DNA of 64,000 bases from Sternotherus odoratus (lineage: Eukaryota > Chordata > Testudines > Kinosternidae), in NCBI GenBank assembly GCA_032164245.1, contig JAVMKO010000006.1, forward strand, positions 7,765,001 to 7,829,000, written 5' to 3'. The notes under the pieces are model-generated. The model was not told where the DNA came from. It was given only the letters and a program-made list of their open reading frames with translations, and did not search any database. Below are positions 1 through 11,275 of the stretch, one piece after another; position 1 is the first letter of the stretch, and each line of letters begins with the position of its first letter. A program made the position numbers and the translations under genes.

Positions 1-42
1 ACACACACAGAGTGAGTGAGAAGCCCCGCTGTGGTGTATTTG

Positions 43-87
<45 letters not shown>

Positions 88-172
88 GAGTGAGAAGCCC
101 CGCTGTGGTGTATTTGCAGCGCGCGCACACACACACACACACAGAGCGAGAAGCCCCGCTGTGGTGTATTTG

Positions 173-215
<43 letters not shown>

Positions 216-302
216 GAGTGAGAAGCCCCGCTGTGGTGTATTTGCAGCACACACACACACACACACACACAGTGAGTGGGAAGCCCCGCTGTGGTGTATT
301 TG

Positions 303-333
<31 letters not shown>

Positions 334-468
334 GTGAGTGGGAAGCCCCGCTGTGGTGTATTTGCAGCACACACACACACACACAGTGAGAAGCCCCGCT
401 GTGGTGTATTTGCAGCGCACACACACACACACAGAGTGAGTGAGAAGCCCCGCTGTGGTGTATTTGCA

Positions 469-503
<35 letters not shown>

Positions 504-850
504 GAGTGAGAAGCCCCGCTGTGGTGTATTTGCAGCGCACACACACACAGAGTGAGTGGGAAGCCCCGCTGTGGTGTATTTGCAGCACACACACACACAC
601 ACACAGAGTGAGTGAGAAGCCCCGCTGTGGTGTATTTGCAGCGCACACACACACAGAGTGAGTGGGAAGCCCCGCTGTGGTGTATTTGCAGCACACACAC
701 ACACACACACACACAGTGAGTGGGAAGCCCCGCTGTGGTGTATTTGCAGCACACACACACACACACAGTGAGAAGCCCCGCTGTGGTGTATTTGCAGCGC
801 ACACACACACACACAGAGTGAGTGAGAAGCCCCGCTGTGGTGTATTTGCA

Positions 851-885
<35 letters not shown>

Positions 886-1030
886 GAGTGAGAAGCCCCG
901 CTGTGGTGTATTTGCAGCGCACACACACACAGAGTGAGTGGGAAGCCCCGCTGTGGTGTATTTGCAGCACACACACACACACACAGTGAGAAGCCCCGCT
1001 GTGGTGTATTTGCAGCACACACACACACAC
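1..1030. repeat. Compound (CA)n / 26-bp core minisatellite
   Basis: Eighteen copies of a core starting AAGCCCCGCTGTGG and ending TTTGCAGC are separated by short GTGAGTGAG or GTGAGTGGG leaders and (CA)n runs of differing length. The core is almost invariant while the CA runs vary. Five consecutive cores (starting 343, 391, 445, 511, 561) recur at exactly +382 bp (725, 773, 827, 893, 943), so a block was duplicated as a unit. The array reaches the window edge and may be longer. The open frames with His-Thr runs here are simply translated CA repeats. Confidence 0.95.
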
Positions 1031-1210
1031 TCCCCCGGGGTGCGGCGGGGTCCCGGCCCGCTCTCACACACCCGGCGGGGCGGGGCAGGGAGCGTTGCGG
1101 CAGCGCCCGGCCGAGGCGCGAGGCGGGAGGCGGGCGCGAGCCCGGCCCGCTCTGGCTTCCCCCGGCGCTGTCCCGGCCCGGGGGGGCGGGGGCCTCGCGC
1201 CGCGAGCCCA

Positions 1211-1218
1211 TGACGTAA
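1211..1218 (+). promoter_or_regulatory. CRE-like site TGACGTAA
   Basis: TGACGTAA matches the half-conserved CREB/ATF type element. It sits in the CpG island about 215 bp before the presumed first donor. Function is inferred from motif and position only. Confidence 0.45.
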
Positions 1219-1224
1219 TGGGTT

Positions 1225-1232
1225 ATGCTAAT
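1225..1232 (+). promoter_or_regulatory. Octamer-like ATGCTAAT
   Basis: ATGCTAAT differs by one base from the octamer ATGCAAAT and lies 6 bp after the CRE-like site. A perfect reverse octamer, ATTTGCAT, occurs at 1766-1773. Both are candidate POU-factor sites and may be chance matches. Confidence 0.3.
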
Positions 1233-1239
1233 GAGGAGC

Positions 1240-1432
1240 ATGTGGGGAGCCGGGGCGCGGGGCTCGGCGCGGCTCAGTCTCGCCCAGCCCGGCGCCCGGC
1301 GGGATCGCCCCCCTGCCCGCTCCCCCGCCATGGCCCGGCCGGGGCGCGGCCAGCCGCAGCCCGCCTGACGCCCGCCAGGCACCTGCCCCCGCCCCCCGAG
1401 AGAGCCGGGGGGGCAGCATGGGGCTGAGCCAG
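1240..1432 (+). other. SAMD4A: Probable non-coding exon 1 of SAMD4A (5' end unknown)
   Basis: A strong donor, CAG|GTGGGT, stands at 1432/1433 inside the CpG island. The next strong acceptor on this strand, TTTCTCTTTCCAG, ends at 2528, just before the exon that carries the SAMD4A start codon. Splicing would remove about 1.1 kb. An ATG at 1418 lies 15 bases before the donor; joined to 2529 it gives the short upstream ORF MGLSQL followed by a stop. The 5' boundary given is a guess placed after the promoter motifs. An unspliced 5'UTR is the alternative. Confidence 0.45.
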
Positions 1433-2677
1433 GTGGGTGCCCGGGGCAGGGGGGCGGCAGGGCGCGGGCTTCTCCCGGGGGCTGCCCCCAGCTCTTCTCC
1501 CTGCTCCGCGCTGGGGGCGGGGGTAGCTCTGGGGGGTCCCCGGCAGCTCCGGGGGGGGGGCTGGGTAATTGTGATCTGTTGCATGGGGGGGGTCCCCCAT
1601 AACACCCGCGCAGTGCTTAGAGCCCCCAATGGGCTGGCCCTGCCCACTTCTGTGCTCCCCCTGGTCTGGGGGAGAGGGGGGGGCGTTGCTGAGACCCATC
1701 CTAGGGGAAGCAGAAAAGCCGCAACTGGGGGTTGCAATTATGGGGAGGGAAGCGGCTTGTGGCTCATTTGCATTTTTGCAAACCTCCCTTGGTGCTGGAG
1801 CAGTGGATCGGGGAAGAGATCCGGAAAATAGCTGGGAGGAGAAGGGGGGGTTGATTTTTTTTTTAGCAGCCTAAAAAGGGAGAGGGGGACCCGAAGACTC
1901 CCCGGGCTGGCCTGCGCCTGCCGGGCTGTGCGGGGAAGGCGGGGGTGGGCAGAGTTTATTTTTGTCTCACGCTGCTGCTTAGGGCCTCAATCCAAAGGGG
2001 CTGGCTTGAGATGCTTGATTGCTGTAGATGGAGCTGCAGCAACTCGGCGGCTTCCCGGGGAGGAGGAGGAGGAAGGCGAGGAAGGCACTGGGACTGCTCC
2101 TGCTTTGCATTAGAGCTTTATAGCCGCAGTGTAAGTTTCCTGGTGCACGAATGGGCTGTTGCAGCAGTTGCCGTTTCAAGCAGGTAGGTCCCCAAAGAAC
2201 CTGCCCAGAACTAGGAGCCCTGTTAGGGCAGCAACAGGGAGCTCCCTCCTCCACTTTCTGTGAAGGAGGGAGGTTTCTTTCAAGCATTAGCTGCAATTGC
2301 ATCTCCCCGTTGCTGTGTATGGAGGCTGAATTTTTAGAGGTTCCGTGGCTTCCTCCCTTCCCCCTTTCTTCCTCGCCTTCCTCCTTCCCCTGTTATCCTT
2401 TCCTATGTTGTTGACCTGAAATCTCCTTCGGGGTACGCTAGGAAGCGGGCTCTGCTGCTGTCATGCTGAATCATAGCGTTTCCTTGCAAAGTGTGTCATC
2501 ATCAGCAGCAATTCTTTTCTCTTTCCAGTTGTGAACGTTTGCTTTGGGAGGAATGCGGGTGTGGATGGTCCAGCTTGCCACCCAGGGGAGGAGAGAACTG
2601 GAGACGCTAGGCTAAAATAACCCGAGGGGAAAGAAGAAGAAGAAGCTATACACCCACTCCTGTGCCTTGTTGAGATT

Positions 2678-2708
<31 letters not shown>

Positions 2709-2720
2709 ATATATAATATA
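2678..2720. repeat. (TA)n(TG)n(TA)n microsatellite in the 5'UTR
   Basis: A TA run of about 11 units passes into about six TG units and back to TA. It lies inside the presumed 5'UTR exon, about 280 bp before the start codon, and is likely length-polymorphic. Confidence 0.9.
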
Positions 2721-2999
2721 CAATTTCCCCTCCCTATTTCCCTGTGCCACTTTGTGTCATCATCTTTGGGGAATTTAACAAGAAGCCACCCAGGACACTG
2801 AACTGAAGATAGAAAGAGGAGAAGAGGAACCAGACCCGCATCTGCGCTGACGGCTGTGTCCAATAATCCATTTGATTAATAAATAAAATTGTGAGACAGA
2901 TACAGGGGAAAAAACTTCGGAGGGATTTTTTTTCCCCACAAGAGTTTTTTTTTTATTTTTATTTTTTTTTCCTCCTCCACTCCCTGCCCCAATCTAATC

Positions 3000-3195
3000 A
3001 TGATGTTTCGAGATCAGGTTGGAGTGCTGGCTGGTTGGTTTAAAGGCTGGAATGAATGCGAGCAGACTGTTGCTTTGCTCTCCTTGTTGAAGCGGGTGAG
3101 TCGGACCCAAGCCCGTTTCCTCCAGCTCTGCCTGGAGCATTCATTGGCCGATTGCACTGAGCTTCACATTCTTGAAGGGGAAGCCAACAACCCTG
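3000..3195 (+). CDS. SAMD4A: SAMD4A (Smaug1), first coding exon, 65 codons plus one base
   Basis: The frame opens with [17 protein letters not shown], the highly conserved N-terminus of vertebrate Smaug1, and continues through a Leu-rich stretch (residues about 22-50) to EGEANNPG. Smaug is a cytoplasmic RNA-binding translational repressor. Its SAM domain, encoded by later exons outside this window, binds CNGG stem-loops and recruits deadenylation and repression partners. This exon gives only the N-terminal conserved region. The start is chosen from the conserved MMFRDQ; two ATGs are adjacent and the first is used. Coding ends at 3195 in phase 1 at a GTAAGT donor; beyond it the frame runs into unrelated sequence and soon stops. 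The next exon is not in the window, so the gene is partial here. SAMD4B is less likely from the residue pattern. Confidence 0.93.
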
Positions 3196-6100
3196 GTAAG
3201 TTTTGGTGCAACCAATCCATTTTGAATGCTACATTGTTCTCTGATTGCTGCCCTAATGATGGCAAAAAAGGGGAGGTCAGGGAGCTGGGGCTATAAATGA
3301 ACCAGCTTCATTGTTAGCAGCTTCCCTTTTTACATTTTATGTTTCAGACTAGTGATGACTTATTTCAGTTTGATTCTTCACAGCAAACTACTACAGTCTA
3401 TTCAGTGGTGTAACTACGGTAGCATGAATGATTGATTTTTCTCTCATGCAGTTTCCTATGAAATAAGTAAGTCAGGTCACGTAGAGTCTGGATTTTCTCG
3501 GCTTCTTTTGGACAACGTGGCTTGCTTTGCTTTAAGCAACATTCAGAAGAATCTCCTCATTATCTTATACAAACGAGTATTTTGCTGAGCCGTGGCTAGC
3601 TGAGGTATCTAAATCTTTTGTTAAATGGTAATTTGTTTCATCATTCAGGTCCTGTTTGAACACATTTTTTTCCCTGCAGCTCTGAAGGCTGTATATATTC
3701 CACAGAAGCTCAGGGAAGATATTAGTAGACCATTTAGGCTGCTATGCATAATTCAGTTAGTGTATACTGTGCATGTCCTTTCCCAGGGATGTACATTTAA
3801 TATACATGGGCTTGATTTTGATCTCATTTATACACCAGTGAAAGTTAGGAGGGCTAAAAAGGTGTAAATGAAATTAAACTCATGCTTTGTGTGTGCACAC
3901 AAGTGTGTACACACTCTTTTAAAGAAACCTTTCACAATAAAACCCCCAACTACTCTTTGCAGAGACGAGGTTGAACACGTAGTCAAATTACCTAGTTCAT
4001 TCCATTTGGAAACCCGCACCCCCCAAACAACTGTAATCCCTCCTATCCTTCCCACAGATATTTTTAATGTAGCTCGTAGGATTAAATATGTACACCTTGG
4101 ACTTCTGCACATGGTTAAAAGAACACAAAAAGCACAGTCTGTGGAGGGGGGAAAGTCTGTCAGTTGATAGGTGAAATTCTTTAGGCTTTATTGCAGTGGG
4201 ATACTGAACAGAGCCCCCAGTGTTTACTGAGGGAAAAGAATGCAGGGTCCTCTTCCAGCTGTTCCATATTAGAGCACTGAGCCTGCAAGATTTGGCAGCT
4301 GTCTATGCTGCCATTTGATGACAACGTCCAGTACTATGTTGTTAGGCCTGGGATATATTTAAGTACGCCTTTAGGAAACCAACTCGTGGGCTGTTTCAGT
4401 GTACAGAGCTCTAGCATCACAACGGTGAACACACTGGAATTGGATATCTCCTTATATAGTTTGTTTGAGTGCCGGGGAAGAATGTTGCAGTGTATATTTC
4501 AGTGCAATACTACATTTTATAAACAGCTGAACAGTCTAACCTCATAATAAGAATAAATTGGGAAGGAGAGCACGCTCTTTTAAACTGATCTTCCACAGAA
4601 TAGAATTGCCATTCCTCTTACCTGCATTAGCACCATTTATCTTTGGTTCCCAGTAGTGTGTGTGACTGTGCACCATTGTATAAACTTCTGGGTTTTCGTT
4701 TTACCTGGTTTTCCTGTAATAGTTATGTTGCATTTATTTGTCAAAAGATTACACATGAATGATTTATCTGCAGACTGCTGTAGCAGTGGCGCACCTGTTT
4801 AAATTATGATAGAAAAATGTCCTCTAAAGTCCATCCAGGTATTAGGTCATGTATGAATGGAAGGGCTTTCTGCATAACGATCTGTCTCTTGCCAAAACAG
4901 TAGTAGAAATGAAGGTTCTGATCCTTCCAGTACTTATACATGTGACTAATCCCATTGACCCCATTGGGTATAAAGATTAATCCTGGGTATAGAGCTTGAG
5001 GAATTGGGCCCTTGGTTTGCCTCTTAATGATTACATTTGTAATGCTGATACAACTTGCTCAGATGTTTGTCCTAATCAGCTGTTCTTTTAGGGCTTTTTT
5101 AGGCTCGATAGCAAGACTTGAAAACTTTTGTTAAATTTCTGATACCACTAACTGTCTCTTCTTGTAACTTTGATGCTTGGTAGACATAAGGCAAACACCC
5201 CTTTGCATCAGAGAAGCGAGATGTTTACTTTTTGACCAGGGTGATCCTATTGTTACAGAAGAATGCCTGGTCTTTGTGTTTTGGCAATGAAGAAATGGTA
5301 GGAAGTGACTTTTAGTTTGGTATTAATCTTACGTACTTTGTAAAACCATCTGTCTTTTAAAGTGCTTTGAGATCTCCTGTTGAAATAATATTAAATAGCC
5401 CTTTATTCACCACCATGGCATTTATTCACATTTCATACCATGGCATTTGTCACTTGACTAGACATGAACTCACACCGGATTCTCTTAACAACCACAACAA
5501 CCACAACTTAAATGCTGCTAGATGCCAAAAGCCGTGGACTCAACTGGGACACTGATTTCATGGCTCATTACAACAATCTGTAACATATACCTGCCTGGTA
5601 ACCCTTTGTGGCCCACTTCAACCCCCTTTTGCATAGCAATCTTTATTGCCCACTCCATCTCAAATGACCTCCTATGACATGCGTTACCTCTTATGTTTAA
5701 CTCTTGGTCCCAACTTGTATTTAGCTTGGACACTCTGATTTCTTTCCCCTGACCTGGAGAACTCCGTGTAGGTCGAAGGCTTATACCTGCCACCAACAGA
5801 ATTTGGTCAGATAAAAGTTCTCACCTACCTCGTGTCTAACAACAATTAACTTTTTATTGCTCTTACTACTTGAATTCCACAATTTACACAATTAACCTGG
5901 GTTTGTTTCTTCCATGGCCGGTGGTGATGACAGTGATTCCTAAAGTTATCAATTTGTGCTCTACTTTTTGGCTTAATTTTTCCCCTCTTGGTGGGAGTTG
6001 TGCCAATGACATAGGCCTGATCTTGCAATTTCTTGCATGGAAGCTGACCACGGTGCCTCTGTGTTTGAATTAATAGGTCTGCATTTGGATGCAGCAACCT

Positions 6101-7539
6101 GCCCAAGTACATGTGGTTTTGGGCTCAGAGCTGTAACTTGGAACAGGATTGGGCCATAAATCTTTACATGTGGTGTATCGATCTTACTGTCGGTTAAATT
6201 CCATGCTATCTCTAGCTTCCTCAGTGCAGTAAAAAGGCAAAAATAGTGATGAAAGAATAAATGTGGTCCTGTTTTCTCCAGTGAAGCTAGTGGGAAAGCA
6301 ACATGTGAATCCAACGTGCACTGTGAATGTTTGAAGTGACTTTAAAGTTGGTCTCTCTCGGGGAAAGAGTCATTCTATGGACACAGAGCCTATGTTGTTT
6401 GTTAAAATCTGACTGAAGTGGATAGTGACTCTATCTCACCACTGTTGAAATGAGTGTGTTGACTCATCACATTTCTTATTGGATCGATGTCCACCTCACA
6501 AAAATCACCATCGGTAACTGAAGTCAACGGAGAGGCCAAAGGCTGAATAGACATGGGAAGGAGGCAAAGTACCTTCTCATCAGTAGGTCCCACAAGACAG
6601 GACTTGAGGCATGTTGACTGGGCAGTGGGAGAGAACTTGATCGTTCAAAGATGGGTTTTGGCTTTTTCGGTTGTTCCTCCGTTGTGCGGATCCCAGTCTT
6701 CAGTGCTGCCTTCCTGCCACTTCTCGCAAGTATTGAAAATGAAATGAAAATGATTTAAAGCTGATTGATTTTAATAGTGAAGCAAGCATGTTTGATAGTT
6801 TCATCTTTTTCTTCAAGTGGTTTTCTTTAATATGTTTTTCCTTTGCCTATTAATGGAAGTTCAGCTCTCATTTCTAGCACCTGACACATGAAGTGTAAAT
6901 CTGATTGGAATGCACAGCTACAGCGTAACTCTCAAAAAAGGAGTTTTCTAAGAAACCTACTGTTCCTGCAGCCATTTTGTTACTGGTGGCGCTTAACAGT
7001 TGGAATAGCTGTGTACGGAATCCTTAGGACAGGGGTCTCCATAGGCTTTGCTGGGCTGAAAGCTACCTCTGTTGCAGAGGTACATTTTGACTAGAAGTGA
7101 TGCAGGTGCCCAAGTGAATGTATATGTCATTCTAAAACCACACGGAAATGTCGTCTTGTTTAAAGTTACTGGTGGTTGATAGGAAACAAACAAACAAACA
7201 AAAAAAAATCAAAGCAAAAAATTGCTACAGGTCAGTATTGAATAAGATGCACAATCCATGTCGGAGATCTTTAATGATTGTAGCATACAGCAGAATTCAA
7301 CTTAGAAATCCACCAAGATCAAACAAAGCAGAGAGAACCCCAAACAACCTTTTGGCTCTTCCAACACTGAAACTGCTGGGGGGCTGGTAAGGAAAAAACA
7401 ACCAAACAACGACTAAATGAATCTAGGCTGATGTGGGCAATGGGAATTGTACCATCGAAGAAAACTGTCTGAGTCCACTGTGAGTTTAAATGTGTACAAG
7501 GCCTGTTCCTGCTCCCATTGAGATCAGTGCCTACCACTG
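3196..7539. other. Intron proximal part, mostly unassigned
   Basis: AT-rich intronic sequence with only faint repeat traces, for example a degenerate palindromic repeat around 4918-4995 and an AAAC run near 7184-7208. I see no exon, RNA gene or well-bounded element. Confidence 0.5.
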
Positions 7540-7610
7540 TGAGGTTGTGTGGTCCATGCCTAGGGCTCCTAGGGGCTACCGTGCTATGGTGATATAAGTA
7601 ATAGGGAGAA
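7540..7610 (+). repeat. L2/CR1-type 3' tail fragment
   Basis: The string around CATGCCTAGGGCTCCTAGG followed by GGCTACCGTGCTATGG resembles the conserved 3' tail seen again at 41990-42130. It is short and degraded. Confidence 0.4.
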
Positions 7611-7677
7611 TCCCATTAACTTCACTGAGAACAGGGTTGGGTGTGCAGATAGCACCAGTGAGGAATTCAAGATGCAG

Positions 7678-7702
7678 TGTGTGTGTGTGTGTGTGTGTGT
7701 GT
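7678..7702. repeat. (TG)n microsatellite
   Basis: About 12 TG units in a row. Confidence 0.9.
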
Positions 7703-7806
7703 TGGAAACCAGGTTAGACACTGAAAGTTTCTGTTACCGCTTTCCAGTCTTATCATTTGCATTTATTTTTTTATTCGTTTTCAAACGTGGTTTTGCTGTA
7801 AGGGGT

Positions 7807-8206
7807 TGTGACAACGGGGCGCTGAGCAGGAACTGCTGCGCCAGCCCTTTGTCACGCCAGCTTCAGGTAAGGTAGGCTGGAGCTCCCTAGACACAACCTG
7901 ATTGGCAAAGGGGAAACAGCCGCCAGCCCAACTAGCCTAAGGCTGCACAAAAGCCTCTGAAGAAGGAAGCCAGGGGACGGACAGAAAGGGGGAAGCCACG
8001 GAGTGGAAGGAGAGGGGTAGCGCTTTCCTCCTGGCTGCAGAGATTGAAAAACCCTTAAGACTGAAACCCCCAAGCTGTAGATAGTAAGAAGGTGGTGGGA
8101 TTACATGCTGTAAATAAACTGCGAGTGCTGAGCCGGAAGGTCTCTGAGTGGTTTTTGAAACAGAGCAGAGATAGGACCAAGGTGGGTCCTGCTACGCCCT
8201 GTTACA
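7807..8206 (+). mobile_element. Solo LTR, endogenous retrovirus-like
   Basis: A 400-bp segment begins TGTGACAAC and ends CCCTGTTACA, the TG...CA form of retroviral LTRs. A polyadenylation signal AATAAA lies at 8113-8118. Flanking pentamers GGGGT and GGGCT agree in four of five bases, as for an aged 5-bp target duplication. No internal retroviral genes adjoin it, so it is a solo LTR. Confidence 0.65.
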
Positions 8207-8211
8207 GGGCT

Positions 8212-9329
8212 ACCTGGGTCGCTTCAAACCCAGCTGGCAAGAGCTGTCCTGACATAACAAACGTCTTGGAGTCATAAATAAAAGGGTTACATGAGTGAAA
8301 TCCAGCCCATGCAGCAAGCTGGCTCTGCTTCATTGGTGACCTCCGAATAGGGTTTAAGTGGGATGTAGATCCTATGCGGGCTCTATGCACAGAGGCATTT
8401 TCCCCTCAAAGTGACTATCCCCTTTAGGTGAAAATGCCCTATAAGAACTGGGAAAGCGGGGCTTTGGGAGGAGATAGCAGGCGGAGGCTGAAGTAGGGTG
8501 TGTCTTGGTTTGGACACAGGGTGGTCTCTGTAACTCAGGGCATGTCTTTGCTGCAATCATGGGGTGTGACCGCAGCTCGCGTAGACTTGCCAAAGCTAAC
8601 TTTACAGCGAGAGAGCTCATGTTCTGGAGCTGTGATACATGGCAAGAGGGGCTTCAGCGGAGGTGATACAAACCCAGTGGGAGGCTTGGGCAATTAGGTG
8701 GCTAGCTCATGCGGAAGCCCGGGCTGCTGATGCTTCTGCTGGGGTATCTGAGCTAGCTAGATTAAAGCTAGCCCAGGTAGGTCTGCGTGAGCTGCAGCAC
8801 TCTTCATGACGGTAGGATGGATCAGTAGTTCCCCTGTGAACTCCTTTCACTAAAATGTCAAGTCTTGTGAACCCTTGCCTAAAAATGAACATTTCCAGGG
8901 ATTTTCTCCCTTACCTGAGCATAAATTATAAATCAGTGATGTTGGAAATATAAAATTTGGTTTTATGACATGCTTATTACAGACTATTGATTATTAATTA
9001 TTGATCACTACAGTATTTTTATTACATTGTGAAAATGACGACACTCTTCCAAGATGTCACTTTTGTAGCTTGTAACACTTTGATTAAGCCTGTTATAAAA
9101 CAAAGCTCCTATGTTTCATCAAGGATTATCAGATGTGAAACAGCAGGAAGGTAGTTAAGAAGCCAACTCAGAGTTCCTCCTACACAAGCATTCAGATCTT
9201 GAGCAGTCCGGGCAAACAACACATGTTAGAACAAAGCTTAAACTTGTTCTTCATAATTTTAAAAACAATACGAACTGCCTATTTAAATTTTAAAACAGCA
9301 AAAAATTCCCATCTCCCTTTCCATTTCTT
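8212..9329. other. Intronic stretch with a probable decayed MITE
   Basis: From about 8538 (GGGCATGTCT) to about 8810 (GTAGGTCTGCGTGAGC) the ends resemble the GTCTACAC-type termini of the Harbinger-like elements elsewhere in the window, with several GCTAGC-rich inverted pieces inside. No target duplication is clear. The rest is unassigned AT-rich sequence. Confidence 0.3.
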
Positions 9330-9545
9330 ATAAGGAGTGTTGAAGTTCAAATCTCAGGGTGATAGATATGCTTGCTTTGATCTGCTTCGCTCTTGTAGGT
9401 CTCCAGGGCTCCAGGCTGCCAGCCCCATGCTGCACGGAGTCCCTAGGGACAGCTCCAGCCGCCATTGGGGAATTTTTTCCCAAGAACCTCCTGTAACATT
9501 TTGCAAACCCCCAAGGGTTCATGAACCCTAGTTTAGGAACTACTG
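9330..9545. mobile_element. Decayed hAT element, right end only
   Basis: The segment ends AGTTTAGGAACTACTG, matching the inverse of the CAGNGGTTCTCAAACT terminus of the intact hAT copies here. The following octamer GGATAGAT has TA at positions 4-5 like the other target sites. The left end is not recognisable and the start given is approximate. Confidence 0.45.
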
Positions 9546-10139
9546 GGATAGATGTACCCATAGGCTGCTTCTGCCTGGCTTCCTCCTGTTGATTTCCTTA
9601 TGTCGGAGCCATGCTAGGCTAAACAGGGCACTAGGATTTAGAACATGGAGTAAAAAAGCCATGTCTCTTTTTGCATCCGGTCTGGCCCATGCTGGAATCT
9701 GCAGGATGTAACCAGGCTTCCTTCTTCTGTAGGCTGGCCAGTTGGGACCACCGTGGGAATTTACGTCCTTCTGGAGTTTAGAGATTTCCCTTCCAAGTGC
9801 TCCCGCCTCCCGACTGCTCTGAAATTCCCTGTCTGGTGGCCAGATGCCTGCATCATGCTGAGTTCACTCTAGGCTAGTGGGCCAGTCCCCAAGGAACGAT
9901 CAAAAAACCTGATTCTCTGGCGTGCTGAGCACCCTACGCTCGATCAGTCCATCAAATTTGTTTCCTTTATTTCTGAGACATGTGCTGACCAGGCACTAAG
10001 AAAGAGAACCAAGAGCTATTGCTCCCATCAAGTGCAACACCTAATAAAGGAAAGTTCCTACTGGCCATGGCCGTAAACGAGACTCTGACAGAGCAGAGAG
10101 AGTCCCTAGCTAGGCCTGCACTGCCCCAACTACCCTGTG
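9546..10139. other. Unassigned intronic sequence
   Basis: No exon, RNA gene or bounded repeat recognised. Confidence 0.5.
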
Positions 10140-10660
10140 AGTCCTCAAACCTTCCACTAGCCGAAGAACCCAGTCGTCATTAATAACAGAAAGGGAAGAG
10201 GGGGAGACTCGCTGCTAGCACCTCCTCATGGCTGGGTGTGGTATAGCAGCTCAGTCTCAGCAGAGGCAGGCCCTCTGGCCAGATCACTTGCAAGTCTCTC
10301 CCCTGCTGGGGCAGTCTGGGAACAAAAAGCAAGGGTGACTCACTCAAATAAATTAAGTCACTACAAGAGAGAGGGAGAGTGCCACCCTCTCAGGATGACC
10401 CAGGATCAGGTCCTCCCTTACCTCAGAGAGGAGCCTCCAGGCAGGGAAAGTCTGGGAAGCCCCTGCCCTTCACGTCAGCCCTTTCCTCAGGAGCTGAGGG
10501 CTGAAGAGCCATTGACTTTCCTGGTCTGCCCATAGGTGAGCAGCTCTGCTCCCCTCTTAAACTCCTCCTCCAGCTTGTGCCTTGCTGGTGTGGCAGAGTG
10601 GGGCCAGCTGTGCCCAGAGCAACTCCTTACCCCCTTGTCTAGGGTGGGGTTTGCGTTATC
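10140..10660. repeat. LTR-like repeat fragment
   Basis: The strings CTGCTAGCACCTCCTCATGG (from about 10212) and GCTGGTGTGGCAGAGTGGGG (from about 10583) resemble pieces of the LTR-like repeats at 46015-46965 and 48259-48846. No clean ends or target duplication were found. Confidence 0.3.
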
Positions 10661-11275
10661 CCATCACTCAGTGTAATGACTTGACATGTTTGGCTTCCAA
10701 GGACAAGAACCTCTCTTTGCCTTTTGCACGGTGCACTGACTACTGGATATATTAAGGCTCTTATCCTTCTCTCACACAGGCTGTCTATGTCAAACGCTAA
10801 GAGCATCATCTTTGCCTGGGTCTGTCCTTCTGGGGCGGATTGACTGGAGAAAATCTCCTGGGAAGGCTCAGCTTAATGTGAACTGTGGGTACTACTACAT
10901 GGGTCCAGCAATCAGTGAAAGTGGCCGGAGCATTTACTTTAAAGACGCTTCTTTTTTTTAGCTCAGAGTTATGATGTACTGTGACAGGTGCATCCTTTAT
11001 ATTGAGCCGTTGTGTAGACTCAAGCCAAGGTAGAACAGCAGCACTCGCACACCAAAAAGCCTTGCACGTCATTAAGGCCTTGGCCTGCATTGCGGTGGTG
11101 TGGAGCAGGGACCAGGAAGCACCACACCTTAGTGAAGCACAATGCTTCTCCGAGCTGCTGGGTGTACAGAAGGTGTATTGGTGCTTCCACGTCACCTGAG
11201 GGAGTGCAGCATGATCTCTGTTCTTCACCTGCTCATTAGGACTAGTCAGGCCTCTGCTTCTTCCCTTCCTTTCTC
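10661..11275. other. Unassigned intronic sequence
   Basis: A 177-codon minus-strand frame overlaps this stretch but has no recognisable motif, splice context or compositional support and is taken as chance. Confidence 0.45.

Larger units (their letters stand above)
1031..1960. promoter_or_regulatory. SAMD4A: CpG-island promoter of SAMD4A
   Basis: Composition changes abruptly from the CA array to a GC-rich, CpG-rich tract with several GC-box-like GGGCGGGG strings and no clear TATA box. It lies just upstream of the SAMD4A first coding exon on the same strand, as expected for a CpG-island promoter. The start site is not visible; the CRE-like and octamer-like sites near 1211-1232 suggest it lies shortly downstream of them. 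Confidence 0.75.
2529..3195 (+). other. SAMD4A: Probable SAMD4A exon: 5'UTR plus first coding segment
   Basis: The exon would open after a pyrimidine-rich acceptor ending at 2528 and close at a consensus donor (G|GTAAGT) at 3195/3196. The first 471 bases are untranslated and include a TA/TG microsatellite and long T-rich tracts just before the start codon. The coding part begins at 3000. The 3' boundary is well supported by the protein break and the donor; the 5' boundary rests only on the acceptor. Confidence 0.6.

Noticed and set aside
1..1218. CRISPR-like array or His-Thr-rich protein genes
   Set aside because: The 'spacers' are CA dinucleotide runs and the ORFs are translated CA repeats; the genome is vertebrate.
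1228..1831. ORFs on both strands in the CpG island
   Set aside because: High GC lowers stop frequency; no conserved protein motif, and overlapping frames are equally open.
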